Source: Myxococcales bacterium (GTDB lineage Bacteria > Myxococcota > Polyangia > Fen-1088). From it: a stretch of 17,266 nt of DNA. Location of the stretch: contig PMBY01000312.1 of the NCBI GenBank assembly GCA_003153875.1, forward strand, positions 4,382 through 21,647. Direction: 5' to 3'. The number at the start of each line of letters is the position of its first letter. Within the stretch, counting starts at the first letter, position 1. Shown here in pieces: positions 8,081 to 16,417 of this stretch. Below the pieces are notes generated by a model that saw nothing but the letters and a program-made list of their open reading frames with translations, was not told the DNA's origin and searched no databases. Position numbers and translations under genes: made by a program.

Positions 8081-9917
8081 ACTCGAGACCCGCGAGCGGG
8101 CCGCCCTTGGCAAACAAAACGTCGACGCGGGCGGTGACCTGCCGATCCTCTACCAGCAGGGGTGCGTGGTGAGGCTTGCGGCGGGCGTCGATCACCAGCG
8201 AGCCGTGGCAGCCCCAGTGCTTGTGGACCGTGGCCGCCGCGATGCCGCCCACGTCAGTAGCCGGATTGGATCGCGAGAAGGTGACCCACAGGAAGTTGTC
8301 GAGGCTGCGACTGCAAAATTCGCTGTCGTCGACCAGAACCACCAGCGGGAAGGCGCACATGGGATCCTCGGCCTGGAAAGCGGCGCAGAACGCCGCAAAA
8401 TCTTCCGCCAAGCCCTGGGAGCCAGACGCAGGCGCGCGCACCGCAAGGACCCCCGGCAGGCATGCGCGCGCATCGGAAAAGCCGTCGGGCAAACGTAGGC
8501 CGGGCGGCGTTTCCGTCGGCAGCGTGCGCCGTGGCCGCCCCACAGCGGCCACCACCAGCTTGGATCCCCGGTTCAGGCCCGTGCCCGAGTAGTCGAGCGT
8601 GTCGATGGTGGTTTGCGTCTGGAAATGAAGATCGCGGCGCCAGTCGACCCGGGCCAGGACATGCTGCAGAAATGCGCTGACGTCGCGCACGTCCAGTCGC
8701 GCATCGTCCTCCGCCGCCGCCATCAACAGATATTTGGCCAACGAGAGCTGGCCCTGTCCCAGGATGGCGTTGGCCTGGGTGAGTAGTTCCTGTGGCTCTT
8801 GGCGCTCTTCGAACGGCGCGTAGCGCTCGCTGCCCAAAGCGAGCAGCAGCGGGTGCACGCCCGCTGCATCCACCGCATTCACCGCGTGCACGCCGGGCAG
8901 CATCGACGAAATCAGCGGGCCCGTGATCTCATGGATAAGCGCGCCGAAAACGCTGTCCTCCTGAGGCGGTCGGCCGACCACGGTGAAAGGCCAGATGGCC
9001 TCTGCGCGGTGATAGACCCGGCGCACGCGCAACACCGGGAAATCATGCGCGAGGCTGTAGTAGCCGAGGTGATCGCCAAACGGCCCTTCAGGCTTGCGGA
9101 CCTCAGGATCCACTTCGGCGAGCAGGCAGAAGTCGGCGTCCGCGTGCACCGGCAAAGGCCAGCCTTTCTGCTGGGCCAGCCGCACGCGCCGGCCGCCCAG
9201 CACGCCGGCAAACGCCAGCTCGGACACGCCTTCGGGCAGCGGCATGACCGCGGCCAGGGTCATGGCCGGCGGGCCGCCCACATACACGTTCACACGCAAG
9301 ATCTCGCCGCGCCGGATGGCAGCCGCGTGGTGCACCCCGATGCCGCGATGGATCTGATAGTGCAGGCCCACCTCGCGGTTGGGCTGGTACTGGCCACCGG
9401 AAAGCTGGATGCGATACATGCCCAGGTTGCTGTGGGCAGGCCCGGGCCGCTCTGGATCCTCGCTGTACACCTGAGGCAACGTGATGAACGCGCCGCCGTC
9501 GTCGGGCCAACACTGAAGTTGCGGCAACTCGCTGACCTCGACCTGGTTGGCGAAGACCGGACCGCCGGCCACGCGCCTGGGCCTCGCGCGCAGCAAGGTG
9601 AAGGGCACGCCCCCGTAGCGCAGCGGATGCTTCCAGGCGGCACCCGGATCCGCTCTCAGCTCGATGAGGCGGCGGACCTTGTCCAGACTATCGCGAAAGA
9701 TGAAGCGCGCTCGCTCCATAGTCCCGAACAGATTGCTGACCATGGGGAAGCGGCAGCCCTTGACCCGCGCGAAGTACAGCGCCGGGCCGCGGGCGCGGAA
9801 CACGCGACGCTGGATCTCGGCCGCCTCTAGGTGCGCGTCGACTTCGACGTCCACGCGTCGTACCTGGCCCGTCCGCTCCAGATCATCGACGCAATCCCTG
9901 AGCGAAGCGTAGGGCAT
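8079..9917 (-). CDS. UbiD-family prenylated-FMN-dependent decarboxylase
   Basis: A 612-residue protein. UbiD enzymes remove or add CO2 on aromatic or unsaturated acids using prenylated FMN made by UbiX. Family motifs are NLGMYRIQ (164-171; Asn164 and Arg169 correspond to cofactor-binding residues), HRGIGVHHAAA (190-200), PEGPFGDHLGYY (276-287; Glu277 and Asp282 lie in the catalytic acid region) and VVGRPPQED (313-321). Length matches the long (about 600-residue) UbiD group rather than the 490-residue E. coli form. The ATG at 9917 is chosen because MPYASLRDCVDDLERTGQ is the usual family start. The frame stays open upstream to 10166, but those 83 codons overlap the fmdB-like gene and look noncoding. 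Likely in quinone synthesis or aromatic acid metabolism. No ubiX is in the window. It ends inside the T-run of the shared terminator. Confidence 0.92.
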   Translation of the reverse strand: MPYASLRDCVDDLERTGQVRRVDVEVDAHLEAAEIQRRVFRARGPALYFARVKGCRFPMVSNLFGTMERARFIFRDSLDKVRRLIELRADPGAAWKHPLRYGGVPFTLLRARPRRVAGGPVFANQVEVSELPQLQCWPDDGGAFITLPQVYSEDPERPGPAHSNLGMYRIQLSGGQYQPNREVGLHYQIHRGIGVHHAAAIRRGEILRVNVYVGGPPAMTLAAVMPLPEGVSELAFAGVLGGRRVRLAQQKGWPLPVHADADFCLLAEVDPEVRKPEGPFGDHLGYYSLAHDFPVLRVRRVYHRAEAIWPFTVVGRPPQEDSVFGALIHEITGPLISSMLPGVHAVNAVDAAGVHPLLLALGSERYAPFEERQEPQELLTQANAILGQGQLSLAKYLLMAAAEDDARLDVRDVSAFLQHVLARVDWRRDLHFQTQTTIDTLDYSGTGLNRGSKLVVAAVGRPRRTLPTETPPGLRLPDGFSDARACLPGVLAVRAPASGSQGLAEDFAAFCAAFQAEDPMCAFPLVVLVDDSEFCSRSLDNFLWVTFSRSNPATDVGGIAAATVHKHWGCHGSLVIDARRKPHHAPLLVEDRQVTARVDVLFAKGGPLAGLE

Positions 9918-10126
9918 GCGGCTTGGTCTAGGGGGCCAGGACAGCGCCCAGGCGAAGATTGGGATGACGCTTAGAATCCGGCCGACAAGCCGGCCCGAGG
10001 GCAAGGAGGGCCGAGAACCGGAGCGGAATGTACTGATGTACTTGAGCACCGGAAGCGCAGGCCCGACGCAGCCATCGGGTCGGATCGTCGGCCGTCCGTG
10101 ACTCGGCGGTTTGAGGCATCGCTTCT
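9918..10126. other. Structured intergenic region between the fmdB-like and ubiD genes
   Basis: This 209-base gap has no convincing gene. It holds an 8-bp perfect inverted repeat, CGGCCGAC (9979-9986) and GTCGGCCG (10087-10094), 100 bases apart. Inside are CCGGC/GCCGG (9978-9993), GGGCC/GGCCC (10008-10012 and 10060-10064) and CCCGA/TCGGG (10062-10066 and 10075-10079). There is also a direct repeat TGTACT at 10029-10034 and 10037-10042. It may be a leader RNA, a dispersed repeat copy, or chance pairing in GC-rich DNA. Confidence 0.3.
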
Positions 10127-10339
10127 CTAATTCATCCCGCAGCCAGGGCCGCCGCGACCACAGCAAGAATCGCAGGCGCTGGGCTCGCGCGCCGGCTGAC
10201 TACTGCCCACCGCCACCACGGACAGGAGGCGCTCCAGGTCGGCGGACTGGCAGGCCGGGCAGGTGGCCACCTCCGCGCCGTAGATCAGCGCCTCGAATTG
10301 CTTGGAACATTTGCGGCACACATATTCGTAAAGCGGCAC
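10127..10339 (-). CDS. FmdB-like zinc-ribbon protein
   Basis: A 70-residue protein matching the FmdB/zinc-ribbon family from its first residues: MPLYEYVCRKCSKQFEAL, then a second CxxC in VATCPACQS. Cys8, Cys11, Cys27 and Cys30 form the zinc site. The tail has a further cysteine cluster (CDSCCGRGGPGCGMN, residues 56-70), common in this family. GTG at 10339 is the start, with AGGAGG 6 bases before it. The name derives from a formamidase and amidase regulator, but the biochemical role is not established. It lies 38 bases downstream of lysA, so probably co-transcribed with it. The ubiD gene follows after a 209-base gap. Confidence 0.9.
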   Translation of the reverse strand: MPLYEYVCRKCSKQFEALIYGAEVATCPACQSADLERLLSVVAVGSSQPAREPSACDSCCGRGGPGCGMN

Positions 10340-10377
10340 GACTTCCTCCTTTGCAGCAAGCGTAGCACGCCGACGTG

Positions 10378-11655
10378 TCAGCCCAGCGGCTCCTCACACT
10401 CGGCATGAACCACGTCGTCCAAGCTCTCGCGGCGAGTGACCAGCGTGGCGCGGCCTGCGTCCCACATCACCTGAGGTGCGCGGCCCAGTGACACATAGTT
10501 CGAACTCATGGCGGAGCCGTAGGCACCCGCGTCGTGTAGCACCAGCAGATCGCCCGGCTCAGGGCGCGGCAGTAGACGTGGCACCAACAGTTCGTTTCCG
10601 TCGCGCGTGAAGACGTCGCCGCTTTCGCACAGCGGCCCGGCCACCACCAGCGGCTCCGGCGTTCGGCTGGCGCCCGCACCCACCACCGAGATGTGATGAT
10701 AGGCGCCGTACATCGCCGGGCGCACGAGATCGCAGAATCCTGCGTCCACCATGACGAAGCGGTGGCCCGGGCCCTTGGCATTCGCGCGTGTGGTCTTGAT
10801 GTCGTGAACCCGGCACACCAGAGCCGCCATGCCCGCCACCGCGTAGCGGCCGGGCTCGATCTCGACGCGAATGGGGCGTCCCGCGGCTCGCGCCAAGCGA
10901 GCGACCGCGTCCTCGAGAACAGGCCGGTACCAAGAGAGATCGTAGGCTGGCTGGTCGGGCCGGTAGGGGTGCGGGATGCCGCCGCCAAAGTTTACTGCGC
11001 TGGCGTCGGGGAATCCCGGCAAGATCGCCTCGAAGAAATCCACCAGCTTGCGCATGTTCTGGTCGAACTCGCGCGGCTCGGGGCCAGTGCCGATGTGCGC
11101 GTGCAGCGCCACGATGGTCAGCCCGGCGGCGGCAGCAGCCTGGCGCAATTCCTCAAGGTCCTCGTGCCACACCCCATGTTTGGAGGAAGGGCCGCCGGTG
11201 TCGCAAGCCTGGACGTGACCGTGCCCGAAGCCCGGGTTGGTTCGCACGGCTACCGGACCGCGGTAGCCGGTCGCCGCAAGCTGCCGGATCATCCCCGGAG
11301 ATCCCAGGTTGGGCAGAATGTGATGCTGCCGCAGAACCTCAAGCGCGTTGTCGCGGAAGACGTCTGCCGTGAGCATGATCCGGGGTGGTTCGGTACCGCC
11401 GGGAAATCCGGCACCCATGGCGCGCAGCACTTCATTGCCGCTCACGGCGTCGATCCACAGACCTGCCTTGCACACCAGCTCCAGCACTTGGCGGACCGAG
11501 TTCGCCTTCATTGCATAGCGCGCAACGACTTGCGGTCCCGCAGCCAGGGCATTCAGGCGGCGAAGATTTCCGCGCAGGATCTCCGCGTCGAGCAGGAAGA
11601 AGGGCGTGCCCACGCGATCCGCGAGCTGATTCAAGGGGTAGGTATCGAGGTTCAT
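10378..11655 (-). CDS. lysA: Diaminopimelate decarboxylase
   Basis: A 425-residue PLP enzyme that converts meso-diaminopimelate to lysine, the last step of lysine synthesis. The PLP lysine is Lys50 in ARYAMKAN. Other landmarks are PGFGHGHVQ, the HAHIGTG loop, EIEPGRYAVAG, VDAGFCDLVRPAMYG, the active-site GPLCESGDVF and HDAGAYGSAMSSNY. Many of these (PGFGHGH, SKHGVW, RPAMYGAYHHIS, CESGDVF) match the E. coli type of LysA rather than the Bacillus or Actinobacteria type. The ATG at 11655 is chosen because the family fold begins at TPFFLLD soon after. The frame stays open to 11742 without family similarity. Upstream sequence offers only a weak ribosome binding site. It heads a probable lysA-fmdB unit. 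Confidence 0.96.
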   Translation of the reverse strand: MNLDTYPLNQLADRVGTPFFLLDAEILRGNLRRLNALAAGPQVVARYAMKANSVRQVLELVCKAGLWIDAVSGNEVLRAMGAGFPGGTEPPRIMLTADVFRDNALEVLRQHHILPNLGSPGMIRQLAATGYRGPVAVRTNPGFGHGHVQACDTGGPSSKHGVWHEDLEELRQAAAAAGLTIVALHAHIGTGPEPREFDQNMRKLVDFFEAILPGFPDASAVNFGGGIPHPYRPDQPAYDLSWYRPVLEDAVARLARAAGRPIRVEIEPGRYAVAGMAALVCRVHDIKTTRANAKGPGHRFVMVDAGFCDLVRPAMYGAYHHISVVGAGASRTPEPLVVAGPLCESGDVFTRDGNELLVPRLLPRPEPGDLLVLHDAGAYGSAMSSNYVSLGRAPQVMWDAGRATLVTRRESLDDVVHAECEEPLG

Positions 11656-11894
11656 CGGCCGTCCCAGTCTAGCCGAAAACTGGCTCCGCATCGTTGACGC
11701 AGCGATATAAACAAACCCTCTTCCGAATCGTGTGCGACGCATTGATTAAACCGCGCGCCTCACCTAAAATTGCTCGGTCGAGGGACGTGACCGTGTGGGC
11801 TCGGGCGAGCTTGCCCCGGCTGAGCCTTTCGCGGTAGATGCGGAATTCACTTCGGGCTCCGCATCATGTTTCCGTCTCGACAGTGAGGCATAAC

Positions 11895-12218
11895 TTGTCT
11901 GAGCATTTTCGACGAACCGATCCCCGATACTCGCGCCGCCTGGAAGTGGAGGTCGTAGTCGGTGAAGACCGACACGTCGCCACCACGCGGAACATTTCAC
12001 TGGGAGGTGTGTTCGTGGAGACCACGACGCCACTTCCCCTGCAGACAAGGCTGCAGATCCGTTTCCGCATTCCCACGCAATCTGAGCCGATCGAGGTGGG
12101 CGGCGAGGTTCGCTGGGTTGAGCCGGGCGGAGCGGAGCAGCTTCCCGGCATGGGTATTCGCTTCCAGGGTCTGCGCGCCCGCGAGGTGTGGGCGCTCAAT
12201 CGCTTCTTCCAGGGCTGA
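11895..12218 (+). CDS. Stand-alone PilZ-domain protein
   Basis: A 107-residue PilZ protein of the group defined in Myxococcus and Geobacter relatives (TIGR02266-like). The c-di-GMP-binding elements are RxxxR (RYSRR, Arg11-Arg15) and NISLGG (33-38), in which Asn replaces the usual Asp of DxSxxG. The rest is the six-stranded barrel: PLPLQTRLQIRFRIPTQSEPIEVGGEVRWVEP, then LPGMGIRFQGL. The start is uncertain. TTG at 11895 has GAGG 6 bases upstream and places the domain at the N-terminus. An in-frame ATG at 11838 would add 19 residues that lack the high-GC third positions of the neighbours. Likely a c-di-GMP effector acting on motility or envelope targets, but no direct partner is shown. Ends 11 bases from the convergent helD-like gene. 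Confidence 0.85.
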   Translation: MSEHFRRTDPRYSRRLEVEVVVGEDRHVATTRNISLGGVFVETTTPLPLQTRLQIRFRIPTQSEPIEVGGEVRWVEPGGAEQLPGMGIRFQGLRAREVWALNRFFQG

Positions 12219-12229
12219 CGTCGGGAAGC

Positions 12230-14563
12230 TCAGCGCAAGCCCTCGGGCAGAAGCGGCGAGCGCGGCCCGGTGTAGGTAATCCAGAGTTGGTGGGCGGCGC
12301 GGGTCATGGCGACATGGAGCATGCGGCGTGTGATGTCGGAGTCCGGATATGAGCCTTCGGTCACCTCCAACAGGATCACGATGTCGAACTCCAGCCCTTT
12401 GGTCTGCGCCACGTCGGTGACATCGATCCCGGCCCGGAACGGAAAATCCTGGTCAGCCACCAGACGCAGTCCCGGCACTTCCGCCGCCGCCAGCGCCTCG
12501 AAATAGAGGCGCGCCTGTTCCGGGTGGCGGGCTATGAGTGCCACCGAGGCGAGCGGCTCGTGTTGCACCAGATCCCTAAGCGCGCGAGCTAGAAAATCGC
12601 TGCACTCGCCGGCCGAGACGAATCCGAAGGCTTGCACGGGTGATCCTTGGCGGGGTGTCACGGGAGGCCGATCGCCGGCCAAAGGGCCGAGCACGTGAAG
12701 CGCACAATCCACGATGGGACGCGTGGAACGATAGCTCACGCGCAACGGCTCCACCCGGTCGTGGCCGATGCCCAGGTCGGCGAGCATCTGCGTCCAGTTT
12801 GAGAATCCGTGCTCGGGGACGATGGACTGGTTGGTGTCACCGGCCAGCGTGATGGATCGACGATGGTTGGTGGTGTCGAGCAGAACGGCCAGCTCCAGCG
12901 GTGCAAAGTCCTGCACCTCGTCCACCATCAGGTGGTCGTAGGCGATGGGTTCCTTGGCCCCCAGCGGGCCGCGCTGGAGCTGATGGATACGCAGAAGAAG
13001 CGTTTGGTCTTCCTCGTCGAGTACCCACACCTCGTCATCGTATCCGTCCGCCGTTCCCACACGCAGTCGTTCGCGTTCCACGCACCAGCGGTGGATGCTG
13101 TTGAGTTGTGCCTCGCTGAATAGGCCCGGGGCGTGTCGCGAGAAACCCTCGCCCAGCGCTTTGCGGTCGGTGAAAAGCGACGCCCACTCGCCCACCACGT
13201 CGCGCGTGCGCGCCCGGATGCGCGCCCCCACGGCCTCGAGCGCGGTGCGATCAGAAGCCGAGAGCGGCGCTTGCTTCGACCAGCGAGCCAGTGCGGTCAC
13301 CCGAACATCGACCGGGCCCTGGGAGGCATCCCAGATACCGATGGCCGCCGCTGCTTCGAGCCGACTGGCCAGCGCCGCCACCAGTTCGGCCCGACACCAC
13401 GACGCTATCTGCGCCTGGCGATCGGCCAGCAGCTTGAGCATCGCCCCGTGCGACTTGGCCCGCATGACCAGCGACGGCGTGTGCGGCGCGGGCGCGGCCG
13501 CAGGGCTACTCAAGCTGGGAAACGTGAGCCGGCGCGTGGCCTCGGCCCAGGCCGCGAACGTCCGCACCGCGACCCCCGGCACATCCAGCGACGGCAACAC
13601 CTGCGATACATAGGTCGCCAGCGCCCGCTGGTACATGATGACCAGCATGTGCTTGGGTCGGAAGTGCTCCGCATCGGCAAAGGCCAGGTAGGCGATGCGG
13701 TGCAGGCCGATGGTGGTCTTGCCACTACCGGCCGTGCCCTGCACAACGATCAACCCGGCACTCGGCCGGCTGATGAGATCAAACTGGCGCGGGTCGATGA
13801 GGGCGGCGATGGCCGGCAAGAAGCGGTCCGCGCGGCGGGTTCCGTCGGCTTGCAAGCCCAGCCGCGCAGCCGAGCGCCCCTCGCTCCTCGCCACCGTCTC
13901 CCTGCCAGGCGCTTGTCCCATCCACGATGCACTCCCGTCGCGCCCGACCCGCAGCCTAGTCTGCTGAGCCGCTACCTCCTTCCACGGAGCACTGTGCCCG
14001 GCACGCGCCCAGATGCCCCGCACGCACGCGACCCGGCGTAGCTCGGCGTCCACGATGGAGAGCGTGCGACGCGCGATCACCTCGCCTTCGACCACTCGAT
14101 TCCCCAATTGTTCCTCGTAGCAATCGCCTTCGTCGTAGCGATAGAAGAGTCGGGACACAGGGGCGTTGCGCCAGTCGACGACTTGCACACCACCGCCGCG
14201 TTCCACGAAACCGCGCTGGCCGATGAGCACATCGCGACGGCGATCACCCTCGCGCAGGCGCAGGTGAGCAAAGTAGGGAGATTGGCGATCGACGGGCGGG
14301 CCTTCGCCCTTGCCACGCTGGCGTGACAGCGCTTCCACCCGATGCATCTCCGCCAGCAGCGGTCCTTGATCCTCGAGCTTGGCCTCGGCCACGGCATCGC
14401 GCAGCTCAATGAGCGTCGCGGCGTCATCCACCGCGGTCCGCGTACGGGCGGGGAGCGCATCGAGCTTGGCCAGTACCAGGCGCAGCAGGGATGTCTCTTC
14501 GGTCACCTCGACCGGCAGGGATTCCACCCCCGCGTCGTTTTTCCACTCGCTCTCGTTGCTCAC
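12230..14563 (-). CDS. HelD-like superfamily I helicase/ATPase
   Basis: A 777-residue UvrD/Rep-type ATPase. The N-terminal region carries the HelD hallmark VVDWRNAPVSRLFYRY (128-143) preceded by SPYFAHLRL. Walker A is GTAGSGKT (276-283), the Walker B segment is MVDEVQDF (546-553), motif III is LAGDTNQS (573-580), motif IV is LRVSYRST (607-614), and QTKGLEFDIVIL and HVAMTRA are near the C-terminus. HelD displaces stalled RNA polymerase from DNA in Gram-positive bacteria. Here the N-terminal arm before the DWR motif is about 130 residues, with a likely coiled segment at 20-82. Roles in DNA repair or transcription recycling are both possible. GTG at 14563 is used as start and no clear ribosome binding site is seen. 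It occupies the slot downstream of pilS, 106 bases away, in a gap where I see nothing. Confidence 0.9.
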   Translation of the reverse strand: MSNESEWKNDAGVESLPVEVTEETSLLRLVLAKLDALPARTRTAVDDAATLIELRDAVAEAKLEDQGPLLAEMHRVEALSRQRGKGEGPPVDRQSPYFAHLRLREGDRRRDVLIGQRGFVERGGGVQVVDWRNAPVSRLFYRYDEGDCYEEQLGNRVVEGEVIARRTLSIVDAELRRVACVRGIWARAGHSAPWKEVAAQQTRLRVGRDGSASWMGQAPGRETVARSEGRSAARLGLQADGTRRADRFLPAIAALIDPRQFDLISRPSAGLIVVQGTAGSGKTTIGLHRIAYLAFADAEHFRPKHMLVIMYQRALATYVSQVLPSLDVPGVAVRTFAAWAEATRRLTFPSLSSPAAAPAPHTPSLVMRAKSHGAMLKLLADRQAQIASWCRAELVAALASRLEAAAAIGIWDASQGPVDVRVTALARWSKQAPLSASDRTALEAVGARIRARTRDVVGEWASLFTDRKALGEGFSRHAPGLFSEAQLNSIHRWCVERERLRVGTADGYDDEVWVLDEEDQTLLLRIHQLQRGPLGAKEPIAYDHLMVDEVQDFAPLELAVLLDTTNHRRSITLAGDTNQSIVPEHGFSNWTQMLADLGIGHDRVEPLRVSYRSTRPIVDCALHVLGPLAGDRPPVTPRQGSPVQAFGFVSAGECSDFLARALRDLVQHEPLASVALIARHPEQARLYFEALAAAEVPGLRLVADQDFPFRAGIDVTDVAQTKGLEFDIVILLEVTEGSYPDSDITRRMLHVAMTRAAHQLWITYTGPRSPLLPEGLR

Positions 14564-14669
14564 TTTGAAGCCGGGCAGTCTACGGGGCGGGCACGCTGTT
14601 CACAACGCCGGCAAGAGCGCGCTGTAGTTTGCGGTAGCGGTGGCGGGTGGGTGACAGCGGCGGGGGCGG

Positions 14670-16409
14670 TCATGTCGCGGCCGCGAAATGGATCACGAAC
14701 GTCGTGCCTTTGCCCACCTCGCTCGACACCTCGATGCTCCCCTTGTGGTCCTCCACGATGCGCGCCGTGATGGCCAGCCCCAGGCCCGTGCCGTCCGCTC
14801 GGCGCGAGAAGAACGGTTCAAAAATGTGATCGAGATCCTCGTGGGGAATGCCGATGCCGGTGTCGCTTACCGAGAGAACTGCCTCGGACGCGCCATTGGT
14901 TCGATCACGACGCGAAACCGCGAGCCGCACGCGACCACCCCCCGGCATGGCGGTGACGGCGTTGCGCAAGAGATTCCACAGCACCTGGCGCAACTGTCCG
15001 GACGCGCCCTCGACCGCCACGCCCGGCTCCGCGTCCACGACAACACGAACCTCGGCAGACCGGCGCTCCTGCTCGAACACCTTGGCGATCTCGGTCACCA
15101 TCTCACCCAAATCCAGACGCTGGCGGTCTTCGGTACGCGGACGGGCGTAGTCGAGTAGTCCCGAGATAAGTTCGTTCACCCGGTCCACCTCGCGCACGGC
15201 AATGTCGATGAGCTGTCGGGCTTCGGCGTCTGTGCCGGGCTGCTTGCGCAGAACTTCGACCGATCCGGAAATGCTGGCGAGGGGATTGCGAATCTCGTGC
15301 GCAATGTTGGCCGCCAGCCGGCCGATGCCTGCCAGGCGCTCGGAACGTCGGACCGCTCCTTCCATGCTGCGCAGCTCGGTCAGATCCTGAAAATGAATCA
15401 CGCGACCCACGATTCGGCCTGTGTGATCGGACAGCGGCGTGGCGGCAACCGCGAGACAGCGCGGCGATCCGTTGGCGTGTGCCGCTTCCACTTCCTGCCG
15501 GATCACCCGGCCGAGCGAGAGATCCTCGGCCATCACGGCGGCCATGCCTGGGATCAATCCCTCAAGCCGCTGGCCCACAGGCGCGGGGGTGCCGATGCCG
15601 AGAATTTCGCAGGCCGCGTCGTTGATCGAGGTCATGGTTCCGTCCAGGGTCGTGGTCACCAGCCCCGCGGACAGGCAGCGAATTGTGTTCTGGTGCAGCG
15701 ACGCCAGATCGCCGGCGATGCGCTCGTTCTGGGCCAGGCGCTCGCGCGCCTCGCGGGTCTTGGCGTATAGGCTCATGCCCAGCGCCGCCACTGAAACCAC
15801 GCCCGCCAGATAGACGACCAGGCGGAATACCAGTTCTTCCAGGGTTAGATCCCAGGGAAAAACCGTTTGCCCCGTGATAGGCGGCAGAATGCGCAGGTAG
15901 CCGAGCAGCGAAATGCCAACGAAGAGCAGGGCACTCGCGGCGGCCACGTTTCCCGGCGAGAAGCGTTTGGGCAAGAGGCTGACCGCGACCACGTCGACGA
16001 GGTAGAGAAAGGTGTATCCGCTCTGGGCGCCGCCCGTGGCGTGGATGAGCAGGGTGACGAGAACCAGATCAACGCCTATCTGGATGTCGGCGAAGCGGAC
16101 CGGATCCTGGATGCGGCCCAGCCCGAGAGCGTAGGCCAGTGTGGCCACGTAGGTCGTCGCCAAGAGCGCGAACACGAACCGCCCGAAGGGACCCGAGAGC
16201 GTATCCGGGCTTCCCAGGGTGAGGGCCAGAATGACCACCGACATCATGAGCACGGTTGCCAGCGCCGTGCGCACGAGCATCAGGTAGGTGACAGTTCGCA
16301 GTGCCTCCTGTCGACCTTGCTCACCCTGAGCGGCATCCGCCTGACCCCGCGCGACCGGCGCGCCGAGCGAGATGGTCTCGGGCGTGGCGCGGGCTTCGAG
16401 CTCACCCAT
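14670..16409 (-). CDS. pilS: PilS-like membrane sensor histidine kinase
   Basis: A 579-residue kinase. About six transmembrane helices lie in residues 38-212 (for example 41-65, 76-97, 109-124, 134-147, 155-173, 193-212) with almost no periplasmic domain, the PilS layout. A PAS domain follows at about 235-345 (LSAGLVTTTLDGTMTSIN, ending IVGRVIHFQDLTEL). HisKA has NIAHEIRNPLASI with phospho-acceptor His371. The ATPase domain has NLLRNAVTAM (Asn479, Asn483), DTGIGI (516-521), FEPFF (530-534) and GTGLGL (540-545). PilS senses pilin in the membrane and phosphorylates PilR, a sigma54 activator of pilin genes. It begins 8 bases after the pilC stop, which strongly supports the assignment and suggests coupled translation. 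No pilR follows, so the cognate regulator is unknown. Confidence 0.85.
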   Translation of the reverse strand: MGELEARATPETISLGAPVARGQADAAQGEQGRQEALRTVTYLMLVRTALATVLMMSVVILALTLGSPDTLSGPFGRFVFALLATTYVATLAYALGLGRIQDPVRFADIQIGVDLVLVTLLIHATGGAQSGYTFLYLVDVVAVSLLPKRFSPGNVAAASALLFVGISLLGYLRILPPITGQTVFPWDLTLEELVFRLVVYLAGVVSVAALGMSLYAKTREARERLAQNERIAGDLASLHQNTIRCLSAGLVTTTLDGTMTSINDAACEILGIGTPAPVGQRLEGLIPGMAAVMAEDLSLGRVIRQEVEAAHANGSPRCLAVAATPLSDHTGRIVGRVIHFQDLTELRSMEGAVRRSERLAGIGRLAANIAHEIRNPLASISGSVEVLRKQPGTDAEARQLIDIAVREVDRVNELISGLLDYARPRTEDRQRLDLGEMVTEIAKVFEQERRSAEVRVVVDAEPGVAVEGASGQLRQVLWNLLRNAVTAMPGGGRVRLAVSRRDRTNGASEAVLSVSDTGIGIPHEDLDHIFEPFFSRRADGTGLGLAITARIVEDHKGSIEVSSEVGKGTTFVIHFAAAT

Positions 16410-16417
16410 GTGGCGGT

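Noticed and set aside
8799..9830. Long plus-strand frame (343 codons) opposite the ubiD-family gene
   Set aside because: Histidine- and arginine-rich translation typical of an antisense shadow. All UbiD motifs are on the minus strand.
9918..10166. 83-codon N-terminal extension of the ubiD-family protein
   Set aside because: It runs into the fmdB-like gene, lacks a ribosome binding site and shows no similarity to UbiD N-termini. The family start is at 9917.
10693..11697. Plus-strand frame (334 codons) opposite lysA
   Set aside because: No recognisable domain. It mirrors the codons of lysA, which has full catalytic motifs.
11694..11722. TTGACG at 11694 as a promoter for the PilZ gene
   Set aside because: The sequence 16-18 bases further on (around CCTCTT) has no resemblance to a -10 box.
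12211..12245. Inverted repeat AGGGCT/AGCCCT between the convergent PilZ and helD-like genes
   Set aside because: Long loop, 6-bp stem and no T-run in either direction, so it does not qualify as a terminator.
13133..14041. Plus-strand frame (302 codons) opposite the helD-like gene
   Set aside because: Arg/Pro/His-rich composition with no motif. It is a shadow of the helicase.
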